A program made the translations under genes and the position numbers. This document shows, piece after piece, positions 9,878 to 19,338 of a stretch of 64,000 nt of DNA; position 1 is the stretch's first letter; each line of letters begins with the position of its first letter. The notes below the pieces were generated by a model, which saw only the letters and a program-made list of their open reading frames with translations, had not been told where the DNA came from and ran no database searches. The stretch lies in assembly GCF_964218355.1 (NCBI RefSeq), contig NZ_CAXPMC010000021.1:1-64000 (forward strand), given 5' to 3'. Source of the DNA: Ferrovibrio sp964218355 (GTDB lineage: Bacteria > Pseudomonadota > Alphaproteobacteria > Ferrovibrionales > Ferrovibrionaceae).

Positions 9878-10741
9878 TTATGCGACCTTACGCCCCACCA
9901 CCACACGGCGAACCCCGCCGAGATCGGCCCGGACGGCGATCCCGCCGAAGCCTGCCCCGGCCAGCAGCCCGGCCACCGCGGCATCCTGGCCCTGCCCGAC
10001 CTCCAGCGCCGCGACGGCCCCCGCCGCCGCCAGCCGCGCCAGATCGGGCACCAGCCGGCGATAGGCCTCCAGCCCGTCCGGCCCGCCATCCAGGGCCATC
10101 GGCGGATCGTAGCGCGCCACCTCCGGCTCCAGGGTCGGCACCACGGCGCTTTCGATATAGGGCGGGTTGCTGATCAGGATGTCGAACGGGCCGTCGAGCC
10201 CGGCGCCCCAGTCGCCTTCCGTGAAACGGGCGCGACCGGACAGGCCGAGCCGGCCGGCATTCTCCTGCGCCACGGCGAGGGCTGCCGGCGACAGGTCGAC
10301 GCCGAGGCCCTGCGCCTGCGGCAGTTCATGCAGCAGGCTGAGCAGCAGGCAGCCCGAGCCGGTGCCGAAATCGACCAGCCGCAGTGGCGCGCCCCGGTCG
10401 GCCACGGCCGCCAGCACCGCCTCGACCAGCGTCTCGGAATCGGGCCGCGGATCGAGCACGTCGCGGCCGGTGCGGAAGGTCAGGCTCCAGAATTCACGGA
10501 AGCCGGTGATCTTGGAGACCGGTTCATGCGCCAGCCGCCGCTGCAGCAGCCCCTCGAAAACGGCGACAACGTCATCGGAAAGCCTGTCGGCAGGATGCAG
10601 ACGGATGCGGTCGGCGCTCAGGCCGCTGGCCTGTTCCAGCAGCAGCACCGCATCCAGCCGGGGCGTTTCGGCGATATCGGCCTGTTTCAGGCGTTCCGTG
10701 GCGGCGGCAAGCACCGCACCCACCGTCTGCATGTCAGGCAT
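9878..10741 (-). CDS. prmC: Peptide chain release factor N5-glutamine methyltransferase
   Basis: A 287-residue SAM-dependent methyltransferase that methylates the GGQ glutamine of release factors. The SAM-binding DFGTGSG motif is at residues 124-130 and the glutamine-methylating NPPY motif at 192-195. The N-terminal helical release-factor-binding domain is present. It overlaps the end of prfA by eight bases, coupling the modifier with its substrate, RF1. Length and order are standard. Confidence 0.96.
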   Translation of the reverse strand: MPDMQTVGAVLAAATERLKQADIAETPRLDAVLLLEQASGLSADRIRLHPADRLSDDVVAVFEGLLQRRLAHEPVSKITGFREFWSLTFRTGRDVLDPRPDSETLVEAVLAAVADRGAPLRLVDFGTGSGCLLLSLLHELPQAQGLGVDLSPAALAVAQENAGRLGLSGRARFTEGDWGAGLDGPFDILISNPPYIESAVVPTLEPEVARYDPPMALDGGPDGLEAYRRLVPDLARLAAAGAVAALEVGQGQDAAVAGLLAGAGFGGIAVRADLGGVRRVVVGRKVA

Positions 10742-11822
10742 CCAGTGCGGCCAGCCGGCCGGCCTGGTCCTCGGCGATCAGCGCCTCGATCACCTCGTCC
10801 AACGCCTCGCCCGTCATCACCTGCTCGATCTTGTACAGCGTGAGATTGATGCGATGGTCGGTGACCCGCCCCTGCGGGAAATTGTAGGTGCGGATGCGCT
10901 CGGAGCGGTCGCCCGAGCCGACCTGCCCCTTGCGGTCGGCGGCGCGCGCCGAGGCAAGTTTCTCGCGCTCGGTCTCATACAGCCTGGCGCGCAGCAGCTT
11001 CATCGCCTTGGCCTTGTTCTTGTGCTGCGACCGTTCGGTCTGCTGCGCCACCACGATTCCGGTCGGGATATGGGTGATGCGCACGGCGGAATCGGTGGTG
11101 TTGACATGCTGGCCGCCGGCGCCGGACGAGCGGTAGACATCAATGCGCAGGTCGGCCTCGTTGATGTCGATATCGACATCCTCGGCCTCGGGCAGTACCG
11201 CCACGGTGGCCGCCGAGGTGTGGATGCGGCCCTGGGTCTCGGTATCGGGCACGCGCTGCACGCGATGCACGCCGGATTCGAATTTCAGCCGGGCGAAGAC
11301 GCTGCGGCCGGAGATCGTCGCCACCGCCTCGCGGAAGCCGCCCAGCTCGGTCTCGGCGATGCTTTCCACCTCGAAGCGCCAGCCATGCTGTGCCGCATAG
11401 CCGCGATACATCTCAAACAGGTCACGGGCAAAAAGCGCCGCTTCGTCGCCGCCGGTGCCGGCACGCACCTCGAGGATGGCATTCTTCTCGTCCGCCTCGT
11501 CCTTCGGCAGCAGCATCAGGCGGACATGGTGTTCCAGCCCGGGCAGGGCCGCCTGCGCCTGTTTCCATTCGGCATCGGCCAGCGCGCGCATCTCGGCATC
11601 GGCCGTGCGGTCGTCGCGCAGGGCGGCCAGGTCGGCAACTTCGGCACGCAGCTTCCGGACAGCCCGGATGGCATCGACCAGCGGTTCGATCTCGGCATAT
11701 TCCTTCGACAGCTTCACGAAGGCATCGGCACCCTGCCCGCCCGACGCCATCTGCGCCTGCAGGATCTCGTAACGCTCGATCACCTTGTCGAGCTTGGCCT
11801 CGGGCAGGCCGGCAGGCTCCAT
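10734..11822 (-). CDS. prfA: Peptide chain release factor 1
   Basis: A 362-residue class I release factor that reads UAA and UAG and triggers peptide release on the ribosome. The catalytic GGQ is at residues 236-238, inside SSGAGGQHVNTTDSAVR; the GTGGDEAA segment of domain 1/2 is near 122. A second GGQ at residues 28-30 is coincidental. It begins five bases after hisS ends and overlaps prmC at its own end, so hisS-prfA-prmC look cotranscribed. Confidence 0.97.
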   Translation of the reverse strand: MEPAGLPEAKLDKVIERYEILQAQMASGGQGADAFVKLSKEYAEIEPLVDAIRAVRKLRAEVADLAALRDDRTADAEMRALADAEWKQAQAALPGLEHHVRLMLLPKDEADEKNAILEVRAGTGGDEAALFARDLFEMYRGYAAQHGWRFEVESIAETELGGFREAVATISGRSVFARLKFESGVHRVQRVPDTETQGRIHTSAATVAVLPEAEDVDIDINEADLRIDVYRSSGAGGQHVNTTDSAVRITHIPTGIVVAQQTERSQHKNKAKAMKLLRARLYETEREKLASARAADRKGQVGSGDRSERIRTYNFPQGRVTDHRINLTLYKIEQVMTGEALDEVIEALIAEDQAGRLAALDA

Positions 11823-11827
11823 GACGC

Positions 11828-13066
11828 TTACGCCTTCAGCCGTGCCACGAGGTCGGCGCGCGGCAGCTCGGTCTGCGTGCCGCTCTTCAGGTCCTTCAGC
11901 ACCACGGCGCCCCTGGCCAGCTCGTCATCGCCGATCACCACGGCGGCCACGCAGCCCAGCCGGTCGGCACGCTTGAAGCGCTTGCCGGCATTGCCGCCAT
12001 AGGCCAGCTCGACGGCGATATCGGCGCGGCGCAGCTCGCCGGCCAGCGTCACCGCCGCCGCCTCGGCCGCGGCGCCGATCGGCACCAGCGCCACCATGGG
12101 CGCCGGCACCGGCTGCGGGTCGGACAGCAGCACCAGCCGCTCGATGCCGCCGGCCCAGCCGATGCCCGGCGTCGGCTTGCCGCCCAGCTGCTCGATCAGG
12201 CCGTCATAACGCCCGCCGGCCAGCACGGTGCCCTGGGCGCCCAGCATGGTGGTGGTGAATTCGAAGGCGGTATGGGTGTAGTAGTCCAGTCCGCGCACCA
12301 GCCGCGGATTGACGGTGAACGGCACGCCGGCAGCGCCGAGGCCGTCCTTCACGGCGGCGAAGAAGTCGCGGGCATGCGGCGTCAGGTAATCGTCGATCAG
12401 CGGCGCATCGGCAACCAGCGCGCGGTCGCCCTCGTCCTTGGAATCGAGGATGCGCAGCGGGTTCTTTTCCAGCCGCCGGCGGCTGTCTTCCGACAGCCTG
12501 GCCAGATGGCCGGAGAAATAGGCCACCAGCGCATCGCGATAGCCGGAACGGCTTTCCGGATCGCCCAGCGTGTTCAGCTCCAGCACGCATTTGTCGAGGA
12601 TGCCGAGCCGGCGCAGGATTTCGGCGGCCACGCCGATCACCTCGGCATCGGCCTGCGGCTCGGCCGACCCGATCACCTCGATGTCGATCTGGTGGAACTG
12701 GCGCTGGCGACCCTTCTGCGGCCGCTCGAAACGGAACATCGGGCCCCAGGCGAAGGTCTTCAGCGGCACATGCTGCTGCAGGCCGTTGGAAATGAAGGCG
12801 CGGCAGATGCCGGCGGTATATTCCGGGCGCAACGTCAGGCCTTCGCCGCCCTTGTCGGTGAAGGAATACATTTCCTTGGAGACGACATCCGAGGTCTCGC
12901 CCATCGAGCGGGCAAAGACCTCGGTGAATTCGAAGATCGGCGTTGCCATCTCGCGGTAGCCGAACAGCGACGCGGCATGGCGCGCGGTGTCGACCACATG
13001 GCGAAAGCGGGCAAAGTCGTCGGGCAGAATGTCATGCGTGCCGCGCACGGGCTGCAACTGGGCCAC
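11828..13066 (-). CDS. hisS: Histidine--tRNA ligase
   Basis: A 412-residue class II aminoacyl-tRNA synthetase. Seen in order: N-terminal QPVRGTHDILPDD, the motif 2 loop FRFERPQKGRQRQFHQ, the histidine-specific LVRGLDYYTHTAFE signature near residue 260, AGGRYDGL, and the C-terminal anticodon-binding domain. The start is GTG at 13066, preceded by GGAGA. It follows ispG by about 30 bases and precedes prfA by five. Note the host genome need not have a second copy; nothing here suggests a HisZ paralogue. Confidence 0.97.
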   Translation of the reverse strand: MAQLQPVRGTHDILPDDFARFRHVVDTARHAASLFGYREMATPIFEFTEVFARSMGETSDVVSKEMYSFTDKGGEGLTLRPEYTAGICRAFISNGLQQHVPLKTFAWGPMFRFERPQKGRQRQFHQIDIEVIGSAEPQADAEVIGVAAEILRRLGILDKCVLELNTLGDPESRSGYRDALVAYFSGHLARLSEDSRRRLEKNPLRILDSKDEGDRALVADAPLIDDYLTPHARDFFAAVKDGLGAAGVPFTVNPRLVRGLDYYTHTAFEFTTTMLGAQGTVLAGGRYDGLIEQLGGKPTPGIGWAGGIERLVLLSDPQPVPAPMVALVPIGAAAEAAAVTLAGELRRADIAVELAYGGNAGKRFKRADRLGCVAAVVIGDDELARGAVVLKDLKSGTQTELPRADLVARLKA

Positions 13067-13096
13067 GGCGTGTCTCCGTATCTGAGAAGTGAGTAG

Positions 13097-14239
13097 CTAG
13101 GAAGCGGCGTCGGCCGCTTCGTCGGAATGCTGTTCGCCGGCTCCGGCCGCCTCGATCTCGCGGGCCTTGGCTTCGACCAGTTTGACCAGATGCGCGACGA
13201 TATCCTCGTTCTGCAGCCGGTGCGCCGGCTGGCCGGCGAGATAGACCTGGTGCGAACCCTTGCCGCCGCCGGTGAAGCCGATATCGGTTTCGCGCGCCTC
13301 GCCGGGGCCGTTGACCACGCAGCCGATCACGCTCAGCGTCATCGGCGTGGTGATATGGGCCAGCCGCTTTTCCAGCACCTCGACGGTGTTGATCACGTCG
13401 AACTGCTGGCGGGCGCAGGACGGGCAGGAGATGACATTGACGCCGCGATGGCGCAGGTTCATCGCCTTCAGCATATCGAAACCGACGCGGACTTCCTCTT
13501 CCGGCGGCGCCGACAGCGACACCCGCAGGGTGTCGCCGATGCCCGACCACAGCAGCATGCCCAGCCCGATCGAGGATTTCACCGTGCCGATGCGCTGGCC
13601 GCCGGCTTCGGTCACGCCGATATGCAGCGGATAGTCGCAGGCCTCGGCCAGGCCCTGATAGGCAGCCACCGCAAGGAAGACATCGGAGGCCTTCACGCTG
13701 ATCTTGAATTCGCGGAAATCGTGGTCTTCCAGGATGCGCGCATGATCGAGGGCGCTTTCCACCATCGCTTCCGGGCAGGGCTCGCCGTATTTTTCCAGCA
13801 GATGCCGTTCCAGCGAGCCGGCATTGACGCCGATGCGCATCGAGCAGCCATGGTCCCTGGCCGCCTTCACCACCTCGCGCACGCGGTCGGCGCTGCCGAT
13901 ATTGCCCGGGTTGATGCGCAGGCAGGCGGCACCGGCCTCGGCCGCCTCGATGGCGCGTTTGTAGTGGAAATGGATGTCGGCCACGATCGGCACGCGGACC
14001 TCGCGCACGATCTGCTTCAGGGCCCGCGTCGAATCCTCGTCCGGGCAGGAGACGCGCACGATATCGGCGCCAGCCTCCTCGCAGCGGCGGATCTGCTCGA
14101 TCGTCGCTTTCGCGTCCGAGGTCAGCGTGTTGGTCATCGTCTGCACGGTGATCGGCGCGTCGCCGCCCACCGGCACGTTGCCGACGAAGATTTTCCGCGA
14201 TTTGCGGCGCTGGATGTCGCGATAGGGTCGGATGCTCAT
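13097..14239 (-). CDS. ispG: 4-hydroxy-3-methylbut-2-en-1-yl diphosphate synthase
   Basis: A 380-residue [4Fe-4S] enzyme of the MEP isoprenoid pathway that converts MEcPP to HMBPP. The iron-sulfur ligands are visible: Cys272 and Cys275 (SCPSC), Cys307 (IGCVVNGPGE) and Glu314. An N-terminal TIM-barrel and C-terminal reductase-like domain are present in the normal bacterial length. I placed the start at ATG 14239 (MSIRPYRDIQRR); the open frame continues far upstream only as an out-of-frame shadow of the neighbouring rodZ-like gene. Confidence 0.96.
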   Translation of the reverse strand: MSIRPYRDIQRRKSRKIFVGNVPVGGDAPITVQTMTNTLTSDAKATIEQIRRCEEAGADIVRVSCPDEDSTRALKQIVREVRVPIVADIHFHYKRAIEAAEAGAACLRINPGNIGSADRVREVVKAARDHGCSMRIGVNAGSLERHLLEKYGEPCPEAMVESALDHARILEDHDFREFKISVKASDVFLAVAAYQGLAEACDYPLHIGVTEAGGQRIGTVKSSIGLGMLLWSGIGDTLRVSLSAPPEEEVRVGFDMLKAMNLRHRGVNVISCPSCARQQFDVINTVEVLEKRLAHITTPMTLSVIGCVVNGPGEARETDIGFTGGGKGSHQVYLAGQPAHRLQNEDIVAHLVKLVEAKAREIEAAGAGEQHSDEAADAAS

Positions 14240-14331
14240 GGCTCTGGCCTTGTCCGGGCCCCTGCTGGCGGGGCCGCCGGACGCGGGCGTAACATGGCGT
14301 CTTTGCCGGGGGATGGCAAGCGCGCGGGCCG

Positions 14332-15561
14332 CTAGCCCTGGCTGCCTTCCGCCGTCTTCAGCTGGTCGGCATCCAGCGGAATGCCGCGCCGGACCTCGCC
14401 ATCGCCCCCCAGCGGCGGCAGGGTGCGGCCATCGACGACGATGCGCAGACCGCCGGCATTGCCGGTCAGCAGCACCAGGCCGGCACGGTCCGGCGGCACG
14501 ACATAGCGCTCGCCGGCATGCAGCAGCCGGGTGAAGACCTGTTCGTTGTTGGGACCGCGCACCTGGATCCAGGCCAGTGCGGTGGCCTCGAGGCGGATCC
14601 GGGCATTGGCCGCCCCCTGGGCGCCGAACACCGCCGGGCCCGGGCTGGCCGGATTGGCAGCGGCAGCAGGGGCTTCGGCCGCCGGGGCGGCCGGCGGACC
14701 TGCGGCCGGTGCCGGCGGATCGGCCGGCGCGGGGGTGGCGGCAGCGGCCACCACCGGGGCGGCCGGGGCAGACGGCGCCGCGGCAGGGACGGCAGCGGCG
14801 GGCGACGGCGTGGCAGACGCCGTGGCCAGCGACGGGGCAGCAGGAGCGGCGGCGGCAGGGGCCGGAGCATCTGCCGGGGCCGGCGCCGTGGTTGCCACAG
14901 CCACGGGCGGGGTCGGTGTCGAAGCGACCGCAGGCGGCACGGCCGGCGCTGAAGCGGCCGCAGGCGGCAGGGCGGGCGCTGAAGCGGCCGCGGCGGGAGC
15001 CGCCGGAGGCGCCGCGACCGGGCCCGGCGCGGGGCGGATCGGCGTCGGGTTCGGCACCAGGTCGGCCAGATGGGCCGGCACCGAGCGGATCAGGTCCTGG
15101 CCGAGCCGCAGGGTCTCCTGGTGGCGGTACCACAGGGCATAGATCGCCACGGCAATGACCAGCGCGCCCAGCACCAGCCACAGGCGCGGGGTGCGGTCCT
15201 CGGGCCGCGGCATCGGGAAATTCAGCACCGGGCGCTGCAGCGGTGCATCGGCTTCGGTCTGATAGGTCTTCAGCACCTGGTCGGGATCGAGGCCGAGGAA
15301 TTCGGCATACTGGCGCAGGAAGCCGTTGATATAGACGGCACCCGGCAATTCGCCGAAACGGCCGGTCTCGATCGCCTCCAGATAATGACGGCGTATGCGC
15401 AGCCGTGCGGAAACGTCGGCCAGTTCCAGACCGCGCCGTTCCCGGACCACTCTCAGGCTATGGCCGACACCCTCGTACCCGCCCGGCGCGCCATTGGTCG
15501 CGCTGGCTGCAGTTTCGCTGGCTCCCGGCCCCGCCGGCTGTTCGCCGGTCTGTATACTCAT
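14332..15561 (-). CDS. rodZ: RodZ-like helix-turn-helix membrane protein
   Basis: A 409-residue protein with RodZ architecture. An N-terminal HTH of the Xre/HTH_25 type (VGHSLRVVRERRGLELADVSARLRI..YLEAIE) is followed by one transmembrane helix (LWLVLGALVIAVAIYALWY), a long Ala/Pro-rich periplasmic linker (about 150 residues) and a C-terminal DUF4115 domain (ALAWIQVRGPNNEQVF). RodZ ties MreB filaments to the elongation machinery in rod cells. ATG 15561 is preferred over 15597, which has no ribosome site. It precedes ispG by 92 bases, an order conserved in many proteobacteria. Confidence 0.85.
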   Translation of the reverse strand: MSIQTGEQPAGPGASETAASATNGAPGGYEGVGHSLRVVRERRGLELADVSARLRIRRHYLEAIETGRFGELPGAVYINGFLRQYAEFLGLDPDQVLKTYQTEADAPLQRPVLNFPMPRPEDRTPRLWLVLGALVIAVAIYALWYRHQETLRLGQDLIRSVPAHLADLVPNPTPIRPAPGPVAAPPAAPAAAASAPALPPAAASAPAVPPAVASTPTPPVAVATTAPAPADAPAPAAAAPAAPSLATASATPSPAAAVPAAAPSAPAAPVVAAAATPAPADPPAPAAGPPAAPAAEAPAAAANPASPGPAVFGAQGAANARIRLEATALAWIQVRGPNNEQVFTRLLHAGERYVVPPDRAGLVLLTGNAGGLRIVVDGRTLPPLGGDGEVRRGIPLDADQLKTAEGSQG

Positions 15562-15626
15562 CGGCTCGCCCGCCCTCGTTCGCGTGGCGGTCATCATACG
15601 TTATTTGGACGACGAGGTCAGCTATT

Positions 15627-17957
15627 TCAAACAATTACCCCGTTTTCGCGGGCGAATTCTTCTAGTTGTGCGCGCAGGCTGTGCTCCGGCGAACGGTACA
15701 GGCCAGACATAAAATCCGACAGACGGGGAACATCCAGGCTACGGAGCATTTCCTTGACCGGGCCGACCGCGCTGGCCGGCATCGACAGCCGCTCCAGCCC
15801 CAGTCCGAGCAGGGCCATGGCCTCGATCGGGCGGCTGCCCATTTCGCCGCAGAGCGTGACCGGCTTGCCGGCCGAGCGGCATTGCTGCACCACCCAGTGC
15901 AGGAAGCCGAGCATGCTGGGGCTGAGCGTATCGTAGCGGTCGGCCAGCTTCGGATGCCCGCGGTCGGAGGCGAACAGGAACTGCATCAGGTCGTTCGAGC
16001 CGATGGAGACGAAATCCACCAGCGGCAGCAGCGCCGGCAGCTGCCAGGCCAGGGCCGGCACTTCCAGCATGGTGCCCACCGACAGCTTCAGCGGCACCGG
16101 CTTGCGCAGACTGACCAGCCGCTGCACCTCGCGGTCGAGCAGCCGGCGGGCGCGGCGGAATTCGTCGACCTCGGCGATCATCGGGAACATCACATGCAGG
16201 GCGCGGCCGGACGCCGCCTCCAGCATGGCGCGCAGCTGCACCTTCAGCAGAGCCGGCCGGTCCAGGGTCAGGCGGATGGCGCGCCAGCCCATGGCCGGGT
16301 TCTCTTCCTCATGCTGGCGGCCCATATAGGGCAGCACCTTGTCGCCGCCGATATCCAGCGTGCGGAACACCACCGGCCGCTCGCCGGCATGCTCGATCAC
16401 CCGGCGGTAGATGGCGGTCTGCGCCTCTGCCTTGGGCAGGGTCGGTCGCACCATGAACTGCAGCTCGGTGCGGTACAGGCCGATGCCGTCGGCATTGGTT
16501 TCGTCGAGATGCGCGAGGTCGATCAGCAGGCCGGCATTGATCAGCAGCGAAATCCGGGTGCCGTCGCGGGTGACGGACGGGTCCTCGCGCTGGGCGGCGT
16601 ATTTCGCCAGCCGCGCCTGGCGCAGGGCCAGGCTCTGCTGGAAGGCGTTGATCACGTCGGGCGCCGGCCGTACGAAGACCTGGGCATGGTCGCCGTCGAC
16701 CACGATGGTATCGCCCGGCTCGACCCGCGCGATCACCCCCTCGACGCCGCCGATCACCGGGATCGACAGGGCGCGGGCGACGATGGCGACATGGCTGACG
16801 CTGGAACCCTCTTCGAGCACCACGCCCTGCAGCTTGCGGCGGTCGTAATCCAGCAGCTCGGCCGGGCCCATCGCGCGGGCCAGCAGGATGGCGTTGTCGG
16901 GCAGGTTCTCGGCCGCCGAATGATGGGGCTTGCCGGCCAGATGCAGCAGCAGCCGGTTGGCGAGATCGTCGAGATCGGCCAGCCGTTCGCGCAGGTAAGG
17001 ATCGGTGATCGCCTGCATGCGGTGGCGGGTATCGCCCTGCACGCGCAGCACCGCGGCCTCGGCGGTCAGGCCGGATTCGACGGCCTGGTGCAGTTTGGCC
17101 AGCCAGCCGGTGTCGTGGGCGAACATCTTGTAGGTTTCGAGCACGTCGCGGCTCTCGCCGACGATGTCGCTGTCGGGCGCCTCCAGCATGCGGTCGACCT
17201 GATCGCGCATCGAGGCGACGGCGGCATCCAGCCGCTCTTTCTCGTAGGGGATGTCGTCGGCGATGGTCTTGTCGACATGGATGCGCGGCTCGTGCAGCAC
17301 CACGGTGCCGATGGCAAGACCCTCGGACAGCATGCGGCCGTCGGCACGGAAGGGCATGGTCGGCGCGCGGGTGACGGCGACCAGGTCCTCGCTGCCCGAA
17401 AGCTGGCCGGAGGCGACCATCTCGGCCAGCACCATGGCGATGGTCTCGAGCGCCTCGACCTCTTCCTCGACATACTGCCGGCGGGTCTGGTTCTGCACGA
17501 CCAGCACGCCGATGACGCGGTTGTCGCGCAGGATCGGCACGCCGAGCAGCGAATGGTAGATTTCTTCGCCGGTTTCCGGCTTGTAGGCGAATTGCGGATG
17601 GGTCTGCGCATCGGCCAGCATCAGCGGCCTGGCATGGGCGGCGATGTCGCCGACCAGACCCTCGCCGACCTTCAGCCGGGTCTTGTGCACGGCGTCCGGA
17701 TTCAGACCCTCGGTGGCGTAGAGTTCGAGATCGTCGTGGCGCAGCAGATAGACCGAGCAGACTTCCGCCACCATGTTGGTGGCGATGTTGCGCACCACGC
17801 GGCCGAGCCGTTCGTCGACCGAGCCGGCCTCGGCCATGACCTCGCGCAGGCGGCGCAGCAGGCCGCGCGGCCCGGGCGGCGCCGCGCGGGTCGGTACGGT
17901 GGCCTTGCCTCCGTCTGGTCTCGCCGGAGAGGCCGGTCTGTCGTCTCCTCCCCGCAT
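15627..17957 (-). CDS. ptsP: Phosphoenolpyruvate--protein phosphotransferase, nitrogen PTS enzyme I
   Basis: A 776-residue enzyme I-Ntr. An N-terminal GAF domain (about residues 25-165) is followed by the EI N-terminal domain, the phospho-histidine domain (EEGSSVSHVAIVARAL, His in SH) and the PEP-binding barrel with IGLYRTELQFM and LCGEMGSRP. It phosphorylates NPr to relay PEP/glutamine status to regulatory EIIA-Ntr and not to sugar import. The ATG at 17957 has a GGGAG site; an upstream ATG (18008) would run into lysC. It follows lysC by 13 bases, the usual alphaproteobacterial arrangement. Confidence 0.95.
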   Translation of the reverse strand: MRGGDDRPASPARPDGGKATVPTRAAPPGPRGLLRRLREVMAEAGSVDERLGRVVRNIATNMVAEVCSVYLLRHDDLELYATEGLNPDAVHKTRLKVGEGLVGDIAAHARPLMLADAQTHPQFAYKPETGEEIYHSLLGVPILRDNRVIGVLVVQNQTRRQYVEEEVEALETIAMVLAEMVASGQLSGSEDLVAVTRAPTMPFRADGRMLSEGLAIGTVVLHEPRIHVDKTIADDIPYEKERLDAAVASMRDQVDRMLEAPDSDIVGESRDVLETYKMFAHDTGWLAKLHQAVESGLTAEAAVLRVQGDTRHRMQAITDPYLRERLADLDDLANRLLLHLAGKPHHSAAENLPDNAILLARAMGPAELLDYDRRKLQGVVLEEGSSVSHVAIVARALSIPVIGGVEGVIARVEPGDTIVVDGDHAQVFVRPAPDVINAFQQSLALRQARLAKYAAQREDPSVTRDGTRISLLINAGLLIDLAHLDETNADGIGLYRTELQFMVRPTLPKAEAQTAIYRRVIEHAGERPVVFRTLDIGGDKVLPYMGRQHEEENPAMGWRAIRLTLDRPALLKVQLRAMLEAASGRALHVMFPMIAEVDEFRRARRLLDREVQRLVSLRKPVPLKLSVGTMLEVPALAWQLPALLPLVDFVSIGSNDLMQFLFASDRGHPKLADRYDTLSPSMLGFLHWVVQQCRSAGKPVTLCGEMGSRPIEAMALLGLGLERLSMPASAVGPVKEMLRSLDVPRLSDFMSGLYRSPEHSLRAQLEEFARENGVIV

Positions 17958-17970
17958 CGAGCTCCCGGGG

Positions 17971-19191
17971 TTATTCGGCGTCCAGGCCGAAGGCGGTGTG
18001 CAGGGCACGGACCGCCAGTTCGGTATAATCTGCGCTGATCAGCACGCTGACCTTGATCTCCGATGTGGTGATGGCCAGGATGTTGATGTTCTTCTCGGCC
18101 AGCGCCTTGAACATGATATGCGCCACGCCGGCATGGCTGCGCATGCCGACGCCGACTACCGAGACCTTGATCACGTTGCGGTCGGGCACCAGCTTCATCC
18201 AGCCGAGGCTCTTTTCCTGCTGCTCGAGAATCTTCACCGCCCGGTCGAGGTCGCCGCGGCCCATGGTGAAGGTCAGGTCGGTCTTCTTGCCGTCCTCGGA
18301 GATGTTCTGGACGATCATGTCGACATTGATGCCGGCATCCGACAGCGGGCCGAAAATGCCGGCGGCGATGCCCGGCCGGTCGGCCACGCCGATCAGGGTG
18401 ACCTTGGCCTCGTCGGCCGAGTAGGTGACGCCGGAAACGATCTGCTTTTCCACGATCTCATCCTCATCGACAACGAGCGTGCCGGGCGTATCGGCGAAGC
18501 TCGACAGAACCTGTGTGCGGACCCGGTGGTTCATGGCCATCTCGACCGACCGGGTCTGCAGGACCTTGGCCCCCAGCGAGGCCAGTTCCAGCATTTCCTC
18601 GTAGGTGATCTTATCCAGCTTGCGCGCCTTTTTCACGATGCGCGGATCGGCCGTGTAGACACCATCGACATCCGTGTAGATGTCGCAGCGGTCGGCCCCG
18701 AGCGCGGCGGCCAAAGCCACCGCCGAGGTATCCGAGCCGCCGCGGCCCAGCGTGGCGATGCGGCTGTTCGGGCCGACGCCCTGGAAACCCGCCACCACCG
18801 GCACGGTGCCGGCCGCCATGTCGGCCAGCATGGCGCGGCCGTCGATCTCCTCGATGCGGGCGCGGCCATGCATGTCGTTGGTGCGGATCGGCACCTGCCA
18901 GCCCTGCCACGAGCGCGCGGGCACACCCGCCGCCTGCAGGGCGATGGACAGCAGGCCGGTGGTGACCTGCTCGCCCGAGGCGACCACGGCATCGTATTCG
19001 CGCTGGTCATGCACGGGATCGATCTGCTTGCACAGGTCGACCAGCCGGTTGGTCTCGCCCGACATCGCCGAGACGACGACGGCAACCTGGTTGCCGGCCT
19101 CGACCTCGCGCTTCACCTTCTGGGCGACGTTCCTGATGCGGTCGACCGAACCGACCGAGGTGCCGCCGAATTTCATGACCAGGCGCGCCAT
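17971..19191 (-). CDS. lysC: Aspartate kinase
   Basis: A 406-residue kinase that phosphorylates aspartate, the entry to lysine, threonine, methionine and diaminopimelate. The N-terminal VMKFGGTSVG nucleotide-binding motif, GRGGSDTSAVALAAALGA and two C-terminal ACT domains (about residues 260-406) for allosteric lysine/threonine control are visible. The start MARLVMKFGG is at 19191; a longer frame upstream is a shadow of ubiG. It diverges from ubiG across 147 bases that must hold both promoters. Confidence 0.97.
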   Translation of the reverse strand: MARLVMKFGGTSVGSVDRIRNVAQKVKREVEAGNQVAVVVSAMSGETNRLVDLCKQIDPVHDQREYDAVVASGEQVTTGLLSIALQAAGVPARSWQGWQVPIRTNDMHGRARIEEIDGRAMLADMAAGTVPVVAGFQGVGPNSRIATLGRGGSDTSAVALAAALGADRCDIYTDVDGVYTADPRIVKKARKLDKITYEEMLELASLGAKVLQTRSVEMAMNHRVRTQVLSSFADTPGTLVVDEDEIVEKQIVSGVTYSADEAKVTLIGVADRPGIAAGIFGPLSDAGINVDMIVQNISEDGKKTDLTFTMGRGDLDRAVKILEQQEKSLGWMKLVPDRNVIKVSVVGVGMRSHAGVAHIMFKALAEKNINILAITTSEIKVSVLISADYTELAVRALHTAFGLDAE

Positions 19192-19338
19192 GTCGCTCGA
19201 TCCCGTTCTTAACCGTTTACGTTTTTTTGCTGTCGGGCCAGAAACTTGGCCCCAGAACCGATGGTGGAACTTGCCCCCGGAAAGGCGGCTCCTTAATACT
19301 CTCGGGCAGGCGCCCGGGCAAGCCGGGCTGCCGGAAAA

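Noticed and set aside
13097..15181. A single 694-codon frame spanning ispG and the rodZ-like gene
   Set aside because: The upstream half is an out-of-frame shadow of the Ala/Pro-rich rodZ linker; the ispG start at 14239 is clear.
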